From NCBI GenBank assembly GCA_045132495.1, contig JBGUSK010000136.1:1-53140 (forward strand): a DNA stretch of 53,140 bases, in the 5' to 3' direction. Below, piece after piece: positions 41,274-49,303 of the stretch. The position numbers and the translations under genes are program-made. The notes under the pieces are model-generated. The model was not told the DNA's origin and did not search any database. It saw only the letters and a program-made list of their open reading frames with translations. This stretch comes from UBA11524 sp045132495. Its GTDB lineage: Bacteria > Bacillota > Clostridia > Christensenellales > Aristaeellaceae. Positions within the stretch are counted from its first letter, which is position 1. Every line of letters begins with the position of its first letter.

Positions 41274-41707
41274 TGAAGAAGATCCTCATTCTCAACGGCC
41301 CAAACATCAACCTGACCGGTCTGCGGGAGAAGTCCGTCTACGGCACGAAAACCTACGAAGACCTCATTGCCCTGTGCCATCAGGAGGCCGAAAAGCTGGG
41401 CGTCGAGATCCGCTGCATCCAGTCCAATCACGAGGGCGCGCTGATCGACGCCATCCAGCAGGCCTGGTTTGACGGCTTTGACGGCGCGGTATTCAACCCG
41501 GGCGGATACACCCACACCTCCGTGGCGCTGCACGACGCAATCGCCTCCGTGCCGATGCCAATTATTGAGTGCCACATGTCCAATGTTCACGCGCGGGAGG
41601 AATACCGCCACGTGTCGATGACTGCCTCCGCCTGCCGCGGACAGATCGTGGGCTTTGGGTTTTATGGGTATGTGATGGGGATGAGGGCGCTGTGCGAAGC
41701 TGAATAA
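41273..41707 (+). CDS. aroQ: Type II 3-dehydroquinate dehydratase
   Basis: A 144-residue dodecameric dehydratase giving 3-dehydroshikimate, the substrate of AroE, so the pair covers two consecutive steps. ILNGPNINLTGLREKSVYG carries the active-site Asn and catalytic Tyr; NPGGYTHTSVAL and IECHMSNVHAREEYRH are the other signatures. Translationally coupled to aroE through TGATG. Confidence 0.96.
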   Translation: MKKILILNGPNINLTGLREKSVYGTKTYEDLIALCHQEAEKLGVEIRCIQSNHEGALIDAIQQAWFDGFDGAVFNPGGYTHTSVALHDAIASVPMPIIECHMSNVHAREEYRHVSMTASACRGQIVGFGFYGYVMGMRALCEAE

Positions 41708-41713
41708 AAGGAT

Positions 41714-41743
41714 GGCCGTCCGGCAGATGTCGGGCGGTCTTTT
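41714..41743 (+). terminator. Terminator of aroE-aroQ
   Basis: GGCCGTCCG pairs with CGGGCGGTC (two wobbles) around GCAGATGT, followed by TTTT. Confidence 0.7.
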
Positions 41744-41756
41744 GCTGGGAATTGTT

Positions 41757-41826
41757 ACAACTTTTTCGGCAGGAATCGGCAGACAGGCGTGGAATATGTG
41801 CCGTAGGGGCGACCCTTGGTCGCCCG
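41757..41826 (+). repeat. Duplicated 70-bp leader, copy 1
   Basis: Identical to 42489-42558 except for one base. It ends in a perfect hairpin, GGGCGACC/GGTCGCCC. It lies directly upstream of the first of two tandem secreted-protein genes and is preceded by TTGTTACAAC (41752-41761), which is degenerate in copy 2. Confidence 0.85.
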
Positions 41827-41851
41827 CCCTCACTTGATAAGGAGGAACATC

Positions 41852-42352
41852 ATGAACAAACTTGGCAAGGCCCTGCTGATTGTGCTGTCAGTGGTGTTGA
41901 CGCTGGCGCTGCTGGCTTTCGGATATGTTTTCTTTGCACTTAACCATCACTTCCTGGCTGACATGCGCAGCATCGCCAGTGCACCGAGAAAATATGACGT
42001 GACCGTCACGCAGGTGGATGAAGGCACACGGGTGGAACTCCGCAATGGCAAGTCTGGCAAATACGTCGTGTATAACGATGAACGCGAGGTCGTCAAGGCG
42101 GTTGGCATCACGCCCATCAACTTAGACCGTCGCAATTTTTGGGGATTATGGACCTATGAGGAATTCCTGGCCGAATATGGCGCCCCACACGACGTACTGC
42201 CCACCAGCGATATCTATTGGCCCGTATGGTTCACCGATGACGGTTACCTGATCACCATGTGGTGCGCTGGTCAGAACTGGATGAATCTGTCCATTACGAT
42301 CGGCAATTACGGCGAGGTCGGCTTCTACGACCTCCTTGCCACGCCGGAGTGA
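41852..42352 (+). CDS. Small membrane-anchored or secreted protein, paralogue 1
   Basis: A 166-residue protein with one N-terminal hydrophobic helix (about 7-29), then a soluble domain with NFWGLWTYEEFLAEYG, WFTDDGYLITMW and YDLLATPE. The fold is unknown. The next gene encodes a paralogue with matching GLWSYEAFVEAYG, WLTDDGYVIVMW and DLLATPE. AGGAGGAAC precedes the ATG. The shared leader and downstream MITE show that a unit of about 730 bp was duplicated. Confidence 0.72.
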   Translation: MNKLGKALLIVLSVVLTLALLAFGYVFFALNHHFLADMRSIASAPRKYDVTVTQVDEGTRVELRNGKSGKYVVYNDEREVVKAVGITPINLDRRNFWGLWTYEEFLAEYGAPHDVLPTSDIYWPVWFTDDGYLITMWCAGQNWMNLSITIGNYGEVGFYDLLATPE

Positions 42353-42353
42353 C

Positions 42354-42473
42354 GAACTCCCTCAGTCTGCGAGCAAGCTCGCACCCAGCTCCCTCGGGGA
42401 GGGAGCCTTTGGGCCGCACTAACCAAGCCTCCCTCTCAAGTGAGGTGTCGCCGCAAGGCGACGGAGGGAGTTC
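42354..42473. repeat. MITE-like element, copy 1
   Basis: A 120-bp element with 14-bp terminal inverted repeats (GAACTCCCTC then AGTC on the left, its complement with one change on the right). Inside are hairpins GCGAGC/GCTCGC, CTCCCTC/GAGGGAG and TCGCC/GGCGA. It begins right after the stop codon of paralogue 1. Confidence 0.82.
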
Positions 42474-42488
42474 CCCCACGCATTTTTT

Positions 42489-42558
42489 ACAACTTTTTCG
42501 GCAGGAATCGGCAGACAGGCGTGGAATATGTGCCGTAGGGGCGACCATTGGTCGCCCG
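42489..42558 (+). repeat. Duplicated 70-bp leader, copy 2
   Basis: Second copy of the leader at 41757-41826, offset 732 bp, one mismatch; the hairpin GGGCGACC/GGTCGCCC is retained. Confidence 0.85.
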
Positions 42559-42583
42559 TCATCCCGCACAGGAGGTACATACG

Positions 42584-43057
42584 ATGAAAAAGTTTTGCAA
42601 GGTGCTGCTGATGATTCTGGCGGTGGCGCTGGCAGTGTGGGTCCCGATCCTGGGCAGCGAACCATATTGGACAGACATGCGTGCACAGGCAAGGCATTAC
42701 GGCGCAGACCCAGACCTGACACAAACCGAACAGGGCATGCGCTATGAGATTGGCTATTTTGACCGCACAGCATATGTTGTGTTCGACGAAAACCGTCAGG
42801 TTGTAGAAGCCGACGGCATTGCGCCCATCCATTTTGACCAGAAAAATATGTGGGGTTTATGGTCATATGAGGCCTTTGTGGAGGCCTATGGCGAACCTCA
42901 TTATTACATTGGTAATACTGAGGAGGCTTGGCTCACGGATGACGGCTATGTCATCGTCATGTGGATGGCTGGAGAGTGGTACTACCCATTCCCCATTCAG
43001 GTGAGCAATTTGGGCGGCGCGGTGTTTATGATCGACCTCCTCGCCACACCGGAGTGA
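42584..43057 (+). CDS. Small membrane-anchored or secreted protein, paralogue 2
   Basis: A 157-residue paralogue of the upstream gene: N-terminal hydrophobic helix (about 5-24), then NMWGLWSYEAFVEAYGEPHY, WLTDDGYVIVMWMAG and an identical C-terminal DLLATPE. AGGAGGT precedes the ATG. The proteins have diverged well beyond their flanking repeats, so the repeats may be homogenised or more recently copied than the genes. Confidence 0.72.
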   Translation: MKKFCKVLLMILAVALAVWVPILGSEPYWTDMRAQARHYGADPDLTQTEQGMRYEIGYFDRTAYVVFDENRQVVEADGIAPIHFDQKNMWGLWSYEAFVEAYGEPHYYIGNTEEAWLTDDGYVIVMWMAGEWYYPFPIQVSNLGGAVFMIDLLATPE

Positions 43058-43058
43058 C

Positions 43059-43184
43059 GAACTCCCTCAGTCTGCGAGCAAGCTCGCACCCAGCTCCCTC
43101 GGGGAGGGAGCCTTTTTGCCGCACTAACCAAGCCTCCCTCTCGAGGGAGGTGGCATCCCGCTTGCGGGATGACGGAGGGAGTTC
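43059..43184. repeat. MITE-like element, copy 2
   Basis: A 126-bp element with the same GAACTCCCTC/GAGGGAGTTC ends and nearly the same left half as copy 1. The right half differs: its inner hairpins are CTCCCTC/GAGGGAG and CATCCCGC/GCGGGATG, pairing conserved but sequence changed. Confidence 0.82.
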
Positions 43185-43198
43185 CTCCACAAAGATAA

Positions 43199-43232
43199 AA
43201 CAGCTCCGGAGTATCAAAACTCCGGAGCTGTT
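43199..43232 (-). terminator. Terminator of pnuC
   Basis: AACAGCTCCGGAGT and ACTCCGGAGCTGTT form a perfect 14-bp stem around a 6-nt loop, 2 nt beyond the pnuC stop. Confidence 0.85.
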
Positions 43233-43234
43233 CC

Positions 43235-43918
43235 TTATGACTGCTGCCTCTTCTCCATCCGCTTCCAGCTCACAAACCCATACAGATCATTGGCGAAGAA
43301 CATCACAAAGCACGCCACCATCGGCACGCTTGAGATGTCCGCCAGGGCCGCGATCACCCACAGCACAATCAGCACCAGATCATTCGCCGCGTAGGCCAGC
43401 GCGTAGTACGGGCTGCGCATCGCGGTGAGGTATGATGCCAGGAAGCTCGTCGTGATGGACAGGGTGCTCACCGCGAGGGCGGCGTTCCCCAGCTCCCGCA
43501 GGATGAAATAAAATGCCGCCGTCACCACCGCCGTGGCGAGGAGCATCACAGCCCACTGCCTGGCGTTCAGGCGGTTGACGGTCACCTCGGCGGAATCCTT
43601 GTAGGGGTTGCGCAGCCAGGTCACCAGCGCGACGGCGGCCATCGGCGCTGACATGCACAGGTAGGTGATAACTTCCCCGTAGTAGCGGAAGGCCCACGAG
43701 ATCACCCCGTAGAACACCGCGAACACGATGGTCAGCACCTGGCCCAGCACATGCCCCTTGGCAACGAAAATCAGCGCCGTCACGCCGATGAGCGACGCGA
43801 TCAGCGACAGCGCGTCCCCCGCCTGGAAGCCGATGTACGTCCCGGCGACCACAATGACGGAAGTCAGCCAGAGCCCCCATTCAAAGCGCGTCAGCGACAC
43901 ACGGAAGCGTTCCTTCAT
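43235..43918 (-). CDS. pnuC: PnuC-family nicotinamide riboside/vitamin transporter
   Basis: A 227-residue membrane protein with about seven helices. The family core is visible in FAVFYGVISWAFRYYGEVIT, YALAYAANDLVLIVLWVIA and MFFANDLYGFVSWKRM, where Asn-Asp and Trp residues line the substrate path. PnuC proteins take up nicotinamide riboside; relatives carry riboflavin (PnuX) or thiamine (PnuT), so the vitamin is not certain. AGGAGG precedes the ATG. A leader with competing hairpins suggests ligand-responsive control. Confidence 0.85.
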   Translation of the reverse strand: MKERFRVSLTRFEWGLWLTSVIVVAGTYIGFQAGDALSLIASLIGVTALIFVAKGHVLGQVLTIVFAVFYGVISWAFRYYGEVITYLCMSAPMAAVALVTWLRNPYKDSAEVTVNRLNARQWAVMLLATAVVTAAFYFILRELGNAALAVSTLSITTSFLASYLTAMRSPYYALAYAANDLVLIVLWVIAALADISSVPMVACFVMFFANDLYGFVSWKRMEKRQQS

Positions 43919-43935
43919 GATGAATCCTCCTCAAC

Positions 43936-44036
43936 AAAAAAGCATCCGCCTGCACCTCTTCTCAGACCTGACGAGGTACATCGGGATGCTTGCACATCCT
44001 GCCGCATCCCGGTGGATACGGCGGCTCTATTTCGTT
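43936..44036 (-). promoter_or_regulatory. Attenuator or riboswitch-like leader of pnuC
   Basis: Read on the minus strand, hairpin 1 pairs GCCGC with GCGGC (44001-44025); then a long stem GCATCC/GGATGC with inner ACCTC/GAGGT ends in TTTTTT (43936-43989), a full terminator placed before pnuC. GGGATGC in hairpin 1 (44004-44010) can instead pair with GCATCCC at the base of the terminator (43983-43989). The two folds exclude each other, the hallmark of an attenuator. The apical part contains GTCAGGTC. No known riboswitch class was recognised. Confidence 0.65.
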
Positions 44037-44043
44037 CAGGGAC

Positions 44044-44072
44044 ATCATATCACAATATTTCGCAATTTGCAA
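44044..44072 (-). promoter_or_regulatory. Promoter of the pnuC leader
   Basis: On the minus strand TTGCAA (44067-44072) and TATGAT (44044-44049) are 17 nt apart; transcription would start about 120 nt before pnuC. Confidence 0.7.
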
Positions 44073-44081
44073 GGGGATCAC

Positions 44082-44110
44082 TTGACATTCCCCGGCCCGG
44101 GTGCTATCAT
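44082..44110 (+). promoter_or_regulatory. Promoter of the MATE gene
   Basis: TTGACA (44082-44087) and TATCAT (44105-44110) with a 17-nt spacer that contains CCCCGG/CCGGG symmetry; back-to-back with the pnuC promoter. Confidence 0.75.
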
Positions 44111-44144
44111 CCCCCTGCAACCCATGATGAAGGAGGCCGCGTAT

Positions 44145-45503
44145 ATGGCTGCGCGCCGCATTGATATGACCAATGGGCCGATCATTCGCCAGGCCCTGAT
44201 TTTTGCCCTGCCCATCGTGCTGGGCAATATTCTCCAGCAGCTGTACAGTACGGTGGATACGCTGGTGGTGGGCAACTACTGCGGGGCGGAATCCCTGGCG
44301 GCAGTGGGCACCAGCTCCCAGCCGATCGAGATGTTCCTGTGCCTGTTTATGGGCGTGGGGACGGGTATTTCCATCCTGGTGAGCCAGTATACCGGCAGCG
44401 GCGATGAAAAGCGCCGCCGCCTCGCGGTGCAGAATGCCGTGGTGTTTTTGTACCTGTGCGCGATTCCGCTGACAGTGCTGGGCGTGGTGCTGGGGCCTCT
44501 GCTGCTGAAGATCATGCAGGTGCCGCCGGAAGCTGAGGCTTACGCGGTCAGCTATGTGCGGATTCTGTTTCTCGGTACGCTGGGGAATCTGGGCTACAAT
44601 ATCAACGCGGGCATATTGCGAGGCGTGGGCGACAGCCGGGCAACGCTGCGGTTTCTCCTCATTTCCTGCGTGGTGAACATCGTGCTGGATCTGCTCTTCG
44701 TCGTGTGGCTGCACATGGATGTGACCGGCGTTGCCATCGCCACGATCATCTCCATGTTTGTGTCGTGGATCTTCTCCATTCTTTATATCCGTCGCCGCCA
44801 CCCGGAGCTGGGATTCATCATACTGCCCCGTCAGGCGAACAGGGCCATGCTGGCAGAGATCCTGCACATCGGCTTCCCCTTGGGGCTGAACAGCTCGCTC
44901 TATTCCGTGGGCCATTTCGTGATGCAAGTACTGGTCAATGGTCAGGGCGTGGTGTTTGCGGCAGCCTGCTCGGTGGGCGGCAAGGTGAACAGCATCGCCA
45001 ACGTGGCGATTCAGGCGCTGGCGTCCTCGGCGACGGCGTTCTCCGGGCAGAACCACGGCGCGAAGAACTATAACCGTCTGGTGCGGGGCGCATGGCGGAT
45101 TCCGCTGTTCACGGGCGCGCTGACCTTCACCGCGGGCATGCTGGTGACGGCTTTTGCCGGGCCGATCCTCTCCCTGTTTAACGACGAGCCTGCCGTGCTG
45201 GCCATGGCGAAGCGCTATGTGCAGGTGGTGCTGCCCTTCTGCTGGGTGTATTCGGTGTTTACCTGCATCATTTCCTTCGTCAACGGCATGGGGCTACTCA
45301 GGTATTCCACCACGGTGAACCTGGTGGTGCTGTGGGTGGTACGCATCCCGGTGGCGGCAGCAATTGCGTTCTTCCTCGACGGCACCTGGGTGATGGCGGC
45401 GATCCCTATTTCCTTCTGGGTCGGGCTGATCCTGATGCTGCTTTTCTTCCGTTCCCACCAGTGGAAGGAGACCCGGGCACTGGCGCGGGGCATGGGCGCA
45501 TAA
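44145..45503 (+). CDS. MATE-family efflux transporter
   Basis: A 452-residue, 12-helix multidrug and toxin extrusion protein. Family pattern: ALPIVLGNILQQLYSTVDTL near the start, VGTSSQPIEMF, GILRGVGDSRATLRF and the second-half repeat GFPLGLNSSLYSVGHFVMQV. Substrate unknown; Na+ or H+ driven. The ATG at 44145 has AAGGAGG 8 nt upstream; the same frame is open further upstream but lies across the promoter and the pnuC leader. Confidence 0.92.
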   Translation: MAARRIDMTNGPIIRQALIFALPIVLGNILQQLYSTVDTLVVGNYCGAESLAAVGTSSQPIEMFLCLFMGVGTGISILVSQYTGSGDEKRRRLAVQNAVVFLYLCAIPLTVLGVVLGPLLLKIMQVPPEAEAYAVSYVRILFLGTLGNLGYNINAGILRGVGDSRATLRFLLISCVVNIVLDLLFVVWLHMDVTGVAIATIISMFVSWIFSILYIRRRHPELGFIILPRQANRAMLAEILHIGFPLGLNSSLYSVGHFVMQVLVNGQGVVFAAACSVGGKVNSIANVAIQALASSATAFSGQNHGAKNYNRLVRGAWRIPLFTGALTFTAGMLVTAFAGPILSLFNDEPAVLAMAKRYVQVVLPFCWVYSVFTCIISFVNGMGLLRYSTTVNLVVLWVVRIPVAAAIAFFLDGTWVMAAIPISFWVGLILMLLFFRSHQWKETRALARGMGA

Positions 45504-45515
45504 TGGCATATAAAG

Positions 45516-45547
45516 ACGGCTTCTGCATGGTGCAGGAGCCGTTGCTT
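45516..45547 (+). terminator. Terminator of the MATE gene
   Basis: ACGGCTTCTGCA pairs with TGCAGGAGCCGT around TGG, followed by TGCTTTT. Confidence 0.82.
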
Positions 45548-45655
45548 TTGATAAGTTTTCAGGATTGTCGGCTTAGAGAAGGCCTTTTCGCACGGAATCA
45601 GGTCCATACCCTTGGCGCCTTGCAAGGTTAAGAGCGTCACCCCGATAATTCCCCC

Positions 45656-45684
45656 GTGACAATCCGATGCAAGGGTGATATACT
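45656..45684 (+). promoter_or_regulatory. Promoter of the acyltransferase gene
   Basis: GTGACA (45656-45661) and TATACT (45679-45684) with a 17-nt spacer. Confidence 0.65.
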
Positions 45685-45714
45685 ATATACAACACTGACC
45701 AAAGGAGCGCACCC

Positions 45715-46938
45715 ATGAAGCCCTATCGCCCCTCCGCCAGGCACATCCCGGAACTCAATGGTTTGCGGGTGCTGCTGGTTTTTATCGTCAGCTGGTATCA
45801 TATCTGGCAGCAATCCTGGTGGACGCCCCATGTCGGGCGATATTCGCTGGATTTCCTTGTCCGCGCAGGCTATGTACCGGTAGATGGCACGATCCTGCTG
45901 TCGGGATTCCTGCTGTTCCTGCCCCATGCACGGTCCATGCTGCTGGGGGAGAAGATCCCCGATACCCGCGAGTTCTACCAGAAGCGTATCATGCGCATCG
46001 TGCCCAGCTATTTCTTCGTAACGCTGCTGATGCTCTTCGCCGTGGCAATCCCCTTTGATCTATACTACGGCAACACCGCCAACCTGTGGAAGGACGTGCT
46101 GATGCACCTGACCTTCACCCAGACCTTTGACTTCCAAACCTACATCGCCACGCCCATCGGCGTTGCTTCCTGGACAGTGGCCATCGAAATGCAGGCATAT
46201 TTGATCTTCCCGCTGCTGGCGAAAGGGGCGCGGAAGAATCCGCTGGGCACCTTCGCATCCATGGCGGCGGCGGCGCTGCTGTTCCGCAGCTGGGTCGTGT
46301 GGAGCATGAAGGACTACAACATGGTGGTCAACCAGCTGATCAACTTCCTGGATGTGTACGCCATGGGCATGGCGGCCTCGCTGCTGTATGTGAAGCTGAC
46401 CACCCTTTACCCGGAGGACAGAAAGCGCTTCCTCTGGCAGTCCATCGCAACGGCGGCAGTGATCGTGTCCATCTGGGGGCTGACGGAGCTGCTGCGGGAT
46501 CAGGCGGGCTCCAGCGGACAAGCCGCCATCCAGGCGGGGCAGATGGTGCGTCGACCGGCCTTTGCCTTCCTTCTGGCGCTGCTGGCGGTGTCGCTGCCCT
46601 TTACAGTGCGGCCCATCCGCTTCATCGCAGGCAACAGATTGATGGGCTTCCTCGCCATGATCAGCATGAACTACTATCTGATGCATCAGAACATCGCCGT
46701 GCACCTCAAGCGCATCGGCTTCCCGCCCTCCCTCAGCGACATGCCCAACATGGCCTCCGGCGGCCCGGAGAAGCCCTGGGTGTATCAGTACACGGCGCTG
46801 TGCTTTGGGCTGAGCGTGCTGACGGCCATTGCCATCACCTTCCTGATCGAAAAGCCCGGCGCGTGGGCGCTGAAGAAGGGCTTTGCACGGCTGAATCAGA
46901 TGCAGGATGCGTGGGTGGAGAAGAGGAAGCAGGGGTGA
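45715..46938 (+). CDS. Acyltransferase 3 family membrane protein
   Basis: A 407-residue protein with about ten membrane helices (PF01757 type). ELNGLRVLLVFIVSWYHIWQ carries the conserved His, GYVPVDGTILLSGFLLF is the next motif, and FYQKRIMRIVPSYF matches the family's R-x-x-RI-x-P. Members O-acetylate cell-surface glycans or peptidoglycan. AAAGGAG precedes the ATG. It lies upstream of a deacetylase gene, but a 121-bp gap makes co-transcription uncertain. Confidence 0.9.
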   Translation: MKPYRPSARHIPELNGLRVLLVFIVSWYHIWQQSWWTPHVGRYSLDFLVRAGYVPVDGTILLSGFLLFLPHARSMLLGEKIPDTREFYQKRIMRIVPSYFFVTLLMLFAVAIPFDLYYGNTANLWKDVLMHLTFTQTFDFQTYIATPIGVASWTVAIEMQAYLIFPLLAKGARKNPLGTFASMAAAALLFRSWVVWSMKDYNMVVNQLINFLDVYAMGMAASLLYVKLTTLYPEDRKRFLWQSIATAAVIVSIWGLTELLRDQAGSSGQAAIQAGQMVRRPAFAFLLALLAVSLPFTVRPIRFIAGNRLMGFLAMISMNYYLMHQNIAVHLKRIGFPPSLSDMPNMASGGPEKPWVYQYTALCFGLSVLTAIAITFLIEKPGAWALKKGFARLNQMQDAWVEKRKQG

Positions 46939-47059
46939 TTCCCTGTGAACCGCCTTTCATGCAGCACAGACCCCCTCCACCGAACGCAAAGCAACTGAGA
47001 AAGTCCGCAGACGTGTTTTCATTGCATACGACATATCAACTCAAAAGGAGGCACCCCTC

Positions 47060-47893
47060 ATGTCCACCTTCTACCGTTTTCCGAACGGCCTGCGCAAGGC
47101 CCTCACCCTTTCCTACGACGACGGCGTGGAGCAGGATATCCGCCTGATGGAGATCCTGGACAAGCATGGTATCCGCTGCACCTTCAACCTCAACAGCGGC
47201 TGCTGGGCTCCCGAAGGCACCGTCTATCCCAAGGGGCAGATCCACCGCCGGATGTCCAGGTCCCAGGTGGAAAAGGTGTATGCGAATCCCAACCATGAGG
47301 TCGCCGCCCACTGCCTGACCCATGCCTCCCTGACCGAGCTGTCCCCGGCAGAGGTCGCCCATGAGGTACTTGCTGACCGCGAAAACCTCGAAGCCATGTT
47401 CGGCGGCCTCGTCCGCGGCCTGGCGTACCCCTTCGGCACCTACTCCGATCAGGTCGTGGATGCACTCAAAGCCACCGGCGCTTCCTATGCCCGCACCGTT
47501 GTTTCCACCAATGATTTCTCCATTCCTGCCGACTGGCTGCGCCTGCATCCCACCTGCCATCACAACGCCCCCAACCTCCCCCAGCTTTGCGACCGCTTCC
47601 TGGCTGACACGGCGCCCTTCGGCAGCAAGCTGTTCTACCTGTGGGGACATTCCTACGAGTTTGAGAGCGACAACAACTGGCAGGTCATCGAGGACTTCTG
47701 CGAGAAGATGGGCGGCCGGGATGATATCTGGTATGCCACCAACATCGAGATCGTGGATTACATCAACGCCTGCCGTGCCATCCGCACCTCTGCGGACGGC
47801 CAGACCCTGCACAACCCCACCTGCATCGACGTGTGGGCGGATATCAACGGCAAGCGGGTCGTCATCCGCGCCGGCGAAACGGTGAAGGTGTAA
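47060..47893 (+). CDS. Polysaccharide deacetylase family (CE4-like) protein
   Basis: A 277-residue cytoplasmic NodB-type protein. KALTLSYDDGVEQDIRLMEIL contains the Asp pair; HEVAAHCLTHASLTEL gives the metal-binding His pair; GLAYPFGTYSDQV and YLWGHSYEF are later catalytic-region motifs. No signal peptide, unlike peptidoglycan deacetylases, so it may act on an intracellular sugar. A short strand-rich C-terminal extension (about 245-277) follows. AAAGGAGG precedes the ATG. Three bases separate it from the next gene. Confidence 0.88.
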   Translation: MSTFYRFPNGLRKALTLSYDDGVEQDIRLMEILDKHGIRCTFNLNSGCWAPEGTVYPKGQIHRRMSRSQVEKVYANPNHEVAAHCLTHASLTELSPAEVAHEVLADRENLEAMFGGLVRGLAYPFGTYSDQVVDALKATGASYARTVVSTNDFSIPADWLRLHPTCHHNAPNLPQLCDRFLADTAPFGSKLFYLWGHSYEFESDNNWQVIEDFCEKMGGRDDIWYATNIEIVDYINACRAIRTSADGQTLHNPTCIDVWADINGKRVVIRAGETVKV

Positions 47894-47896
47894 GCC

Positions 47897-48589
47897 ATGC
47901 AGGAAGAATGTCTCATCTGCAGCGCGCCTCTTGAATACCTCGAGGCGGATGCACCCATGACCTGCGCGCTGTGCGGCAAAACCGAAAATAGCAAGACCCG
48001 CTGCGTGAAGGGGCACTTTGTATGCAGCGAGTGCCATATGTCCGGCATGGACAGCGTGATCGGCCTGTGCCTGCAGGAGAAATCCTGCGACCCCATCGAA
48101 ATCCTCGAACGGATGATGTCTCAGCCCTTTTGCCACATGCACGGCCCGGAGCATCACGTGATGGTCGGCGCTGCACTGCTGACGGCTTACCGCAATGCCG
48201 GCGGCCAGCTTGATCTCTCCCGCGCCCTCATGGAGATGCTGCGCCGGGGCAAACAGGTGCCCGGCGGAGCCTGCGGCTACTGGGGTGCATGCGGCGCGGG
48301 ATTGAGCACAGGGATGTTCGTGTCCATTGCGACAGGATCAACACCCCTTTCCCGCGAAGCCTGGAGTCTCTCCAACCGGATGACCGCCCGCGCTCTTGCC
48401 GCCATCGGCGAACACGGCGGGCCCCGCTGCTGTAAGCGGGATTCCTACCTGGCCGTCACCGCTGCGGTAGAATTTGCCGCAGAGCACTTTGACATAAAGA
48501 TGGTGCTGGGCGACATCCGCTGCAGCCGCTGCCATATGAACAATCAGTGCCTTGGGACGGAATGTCCCTTCCACCCGGCAAAAAAATAA
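47897..48589 (+). CDS. DUF5714-like cysteine-rich protein
   Basis: A 230-residue protein rich in cysteine: CLICSAPLEYLE with TCALCGKTE at the start, FVCSECHMSGM, GGACGYWGACGAG in the middle, and CSRCHMNNQCLGTEC at the end. The pattern of several metal or Fe-S binding clusters matches what I recall of DUF5714, found mostly in anaerobes. Function unknown. It follows the deacetylase gene by 3 nt, so the two are one operon. Confidence 0.72.
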   Translation: MQEECLICSAPLEYLEADAPMTCALCGKTENSKTRCVKGHFVCSECHMSGMDSVIGLCLQEKSCDPIEILERMMSQPFCHMHGPEHHVMVGAALLTAYRNAGGQLDLSRALMEMLRRGKQVPGGACGYWGACGAGLSTGMFVSIATGSTPLSREAWSLSNRMTARALAAIGEHGGPRCCKRDSYLAVTAAVEFAAEHFDIKMVLGDIRCSRCHMNNQCLGTECPFHPAKK

Positions 48590-48597
48590 GCGCGAAA

Positions 48598-48629
48598 ACG
48601 CCTCCCCCTGCTTTCACAGGGGGAGGCGT
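48598..48629 (+). terminator. Terminator of the deacetylase/DUF5714 operon
   Basis: ACGCCTCCCCCTG pairs with CAGGGGGAGGCGT, followed by ACATTTTTG. Confidence 0.9.
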
Positions 48630-48647
48630 ACATTTTTGTCAAAACGC

Positions 48648-48673
48648 AAAAAAGTGGCCGAGGCCACTTTTTT
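48648..48673. terminator. Perfect bidirectional terminator
   Basis: AAAAAAGTGGCC and GGCCACTTTTTT form a perfect 12-bp stem with a 2-nt loop. It works in both directions and probably ends the secreted-protein transcript from the right. Confidence 0.9.
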
Positions 48674-48688
48674 GATGTGTCAGCAAGA

Positions 48689-49186
48689 TTAGCCCAGGGG
48701 CAGAATTTCGGTGATCTCGAAGAACATAGCGCCCTGGCGAGCATCCTTCATCAGCTCGTCAACCACAGCCTGATCCTCGATCGCCTCGAAGTAGAAGCGG
48801 GCGCCGGCCACGGTGTAGGTCATGCCTTCGATGGGGTTGGCAGCGTAGATGGCCAGGCCAATGCCGGTGGACTCCAGGTTAGCCTTGGACTGATTGTCAG
48901 CCAGGCCCAGCTGGATGTAGTACTTGTCGTTCAACTTCTTGATGGCGAAGATGAAGTAAGCGGCGTTGGGGGTGCCATCGGGGTTCACGGTGCAGACGAT
49001 GTAGGTGCCGGTCTGGCCGTTGACGGCGTTCATCAGGTCATCGCCGGTCAGGGCGTACTGGGCGTAGTAGTTGGACACGGAAGCGGAGGTGAAGGCGTCA
49101 GCGGAGGGGGAGGCAACAGCCTCAGCCATGGCGACCATGGGCAGGACCATCAGCAGAGCCATCAGCAGAGCAGCAAACTTCTTCAT
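48689..49186 (-). CDS. Secreted PNPOx-like flavin-binding-fold protein
   Basis: A 165-residue protein. A signal peptide (about 1-22, ending VAMAEAVA) is followed by a domain with the split-barrel pattern of pyridoxamine-phosphate-oxidase-like flavin binders: GTYIVCTVNPDGTPNAAYF, YYIQLGLADNQSKANLEST and GLAIYAANP. Such domains are usually cytoplasmic, so export is unusual. Fold call is from pattern only; FMN binding is not shown. GAAAGGAAGG precedes the ATG at 49186. Confidence 0.7.
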   Translation of the reverse strand: MKKFAALLMALLMVLPMVAMAEAVASPSADAFTSASVSNYYAQYALTGDDLMNAVNGQTGTYIVCTVNPDGTPNAAYFIFAIKKLNDKYYIQLGLADNQSKANLESTGIGLAIYAANPIEGMTYTVAGARFYFEAIEDQAVVDELMKDARQGAMFFEITEILPLG

Positions 49187-49303
49187 GGTAAATTCCTTCC
49201 TTTCAATATAGATAGGGGCACAGAGTAAGGATACTTCATTTGGCACAGAATGTCAAGTGCAATGTTGGGATTTTGCAGTCTGGAAACCGATTTCGTAAAT
49301 CAT

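Noticed and set aside
42354..43184. CRISPR-like array from the repeated GC-rich blocks
   Set aside because: Only two units, with terminal inverted repeats and whole genes between them; no regular spacers.
43936..43990. Small SRP RNA in the pnuC leader because of GTCAGGTC and a GNRA-like GAGA loop
   Set aside because: The matching AGCAGC side of the SRP symmetric loop is missing; the stem ends in a T-run and lies just before pnuC, so an attenuator fits better.
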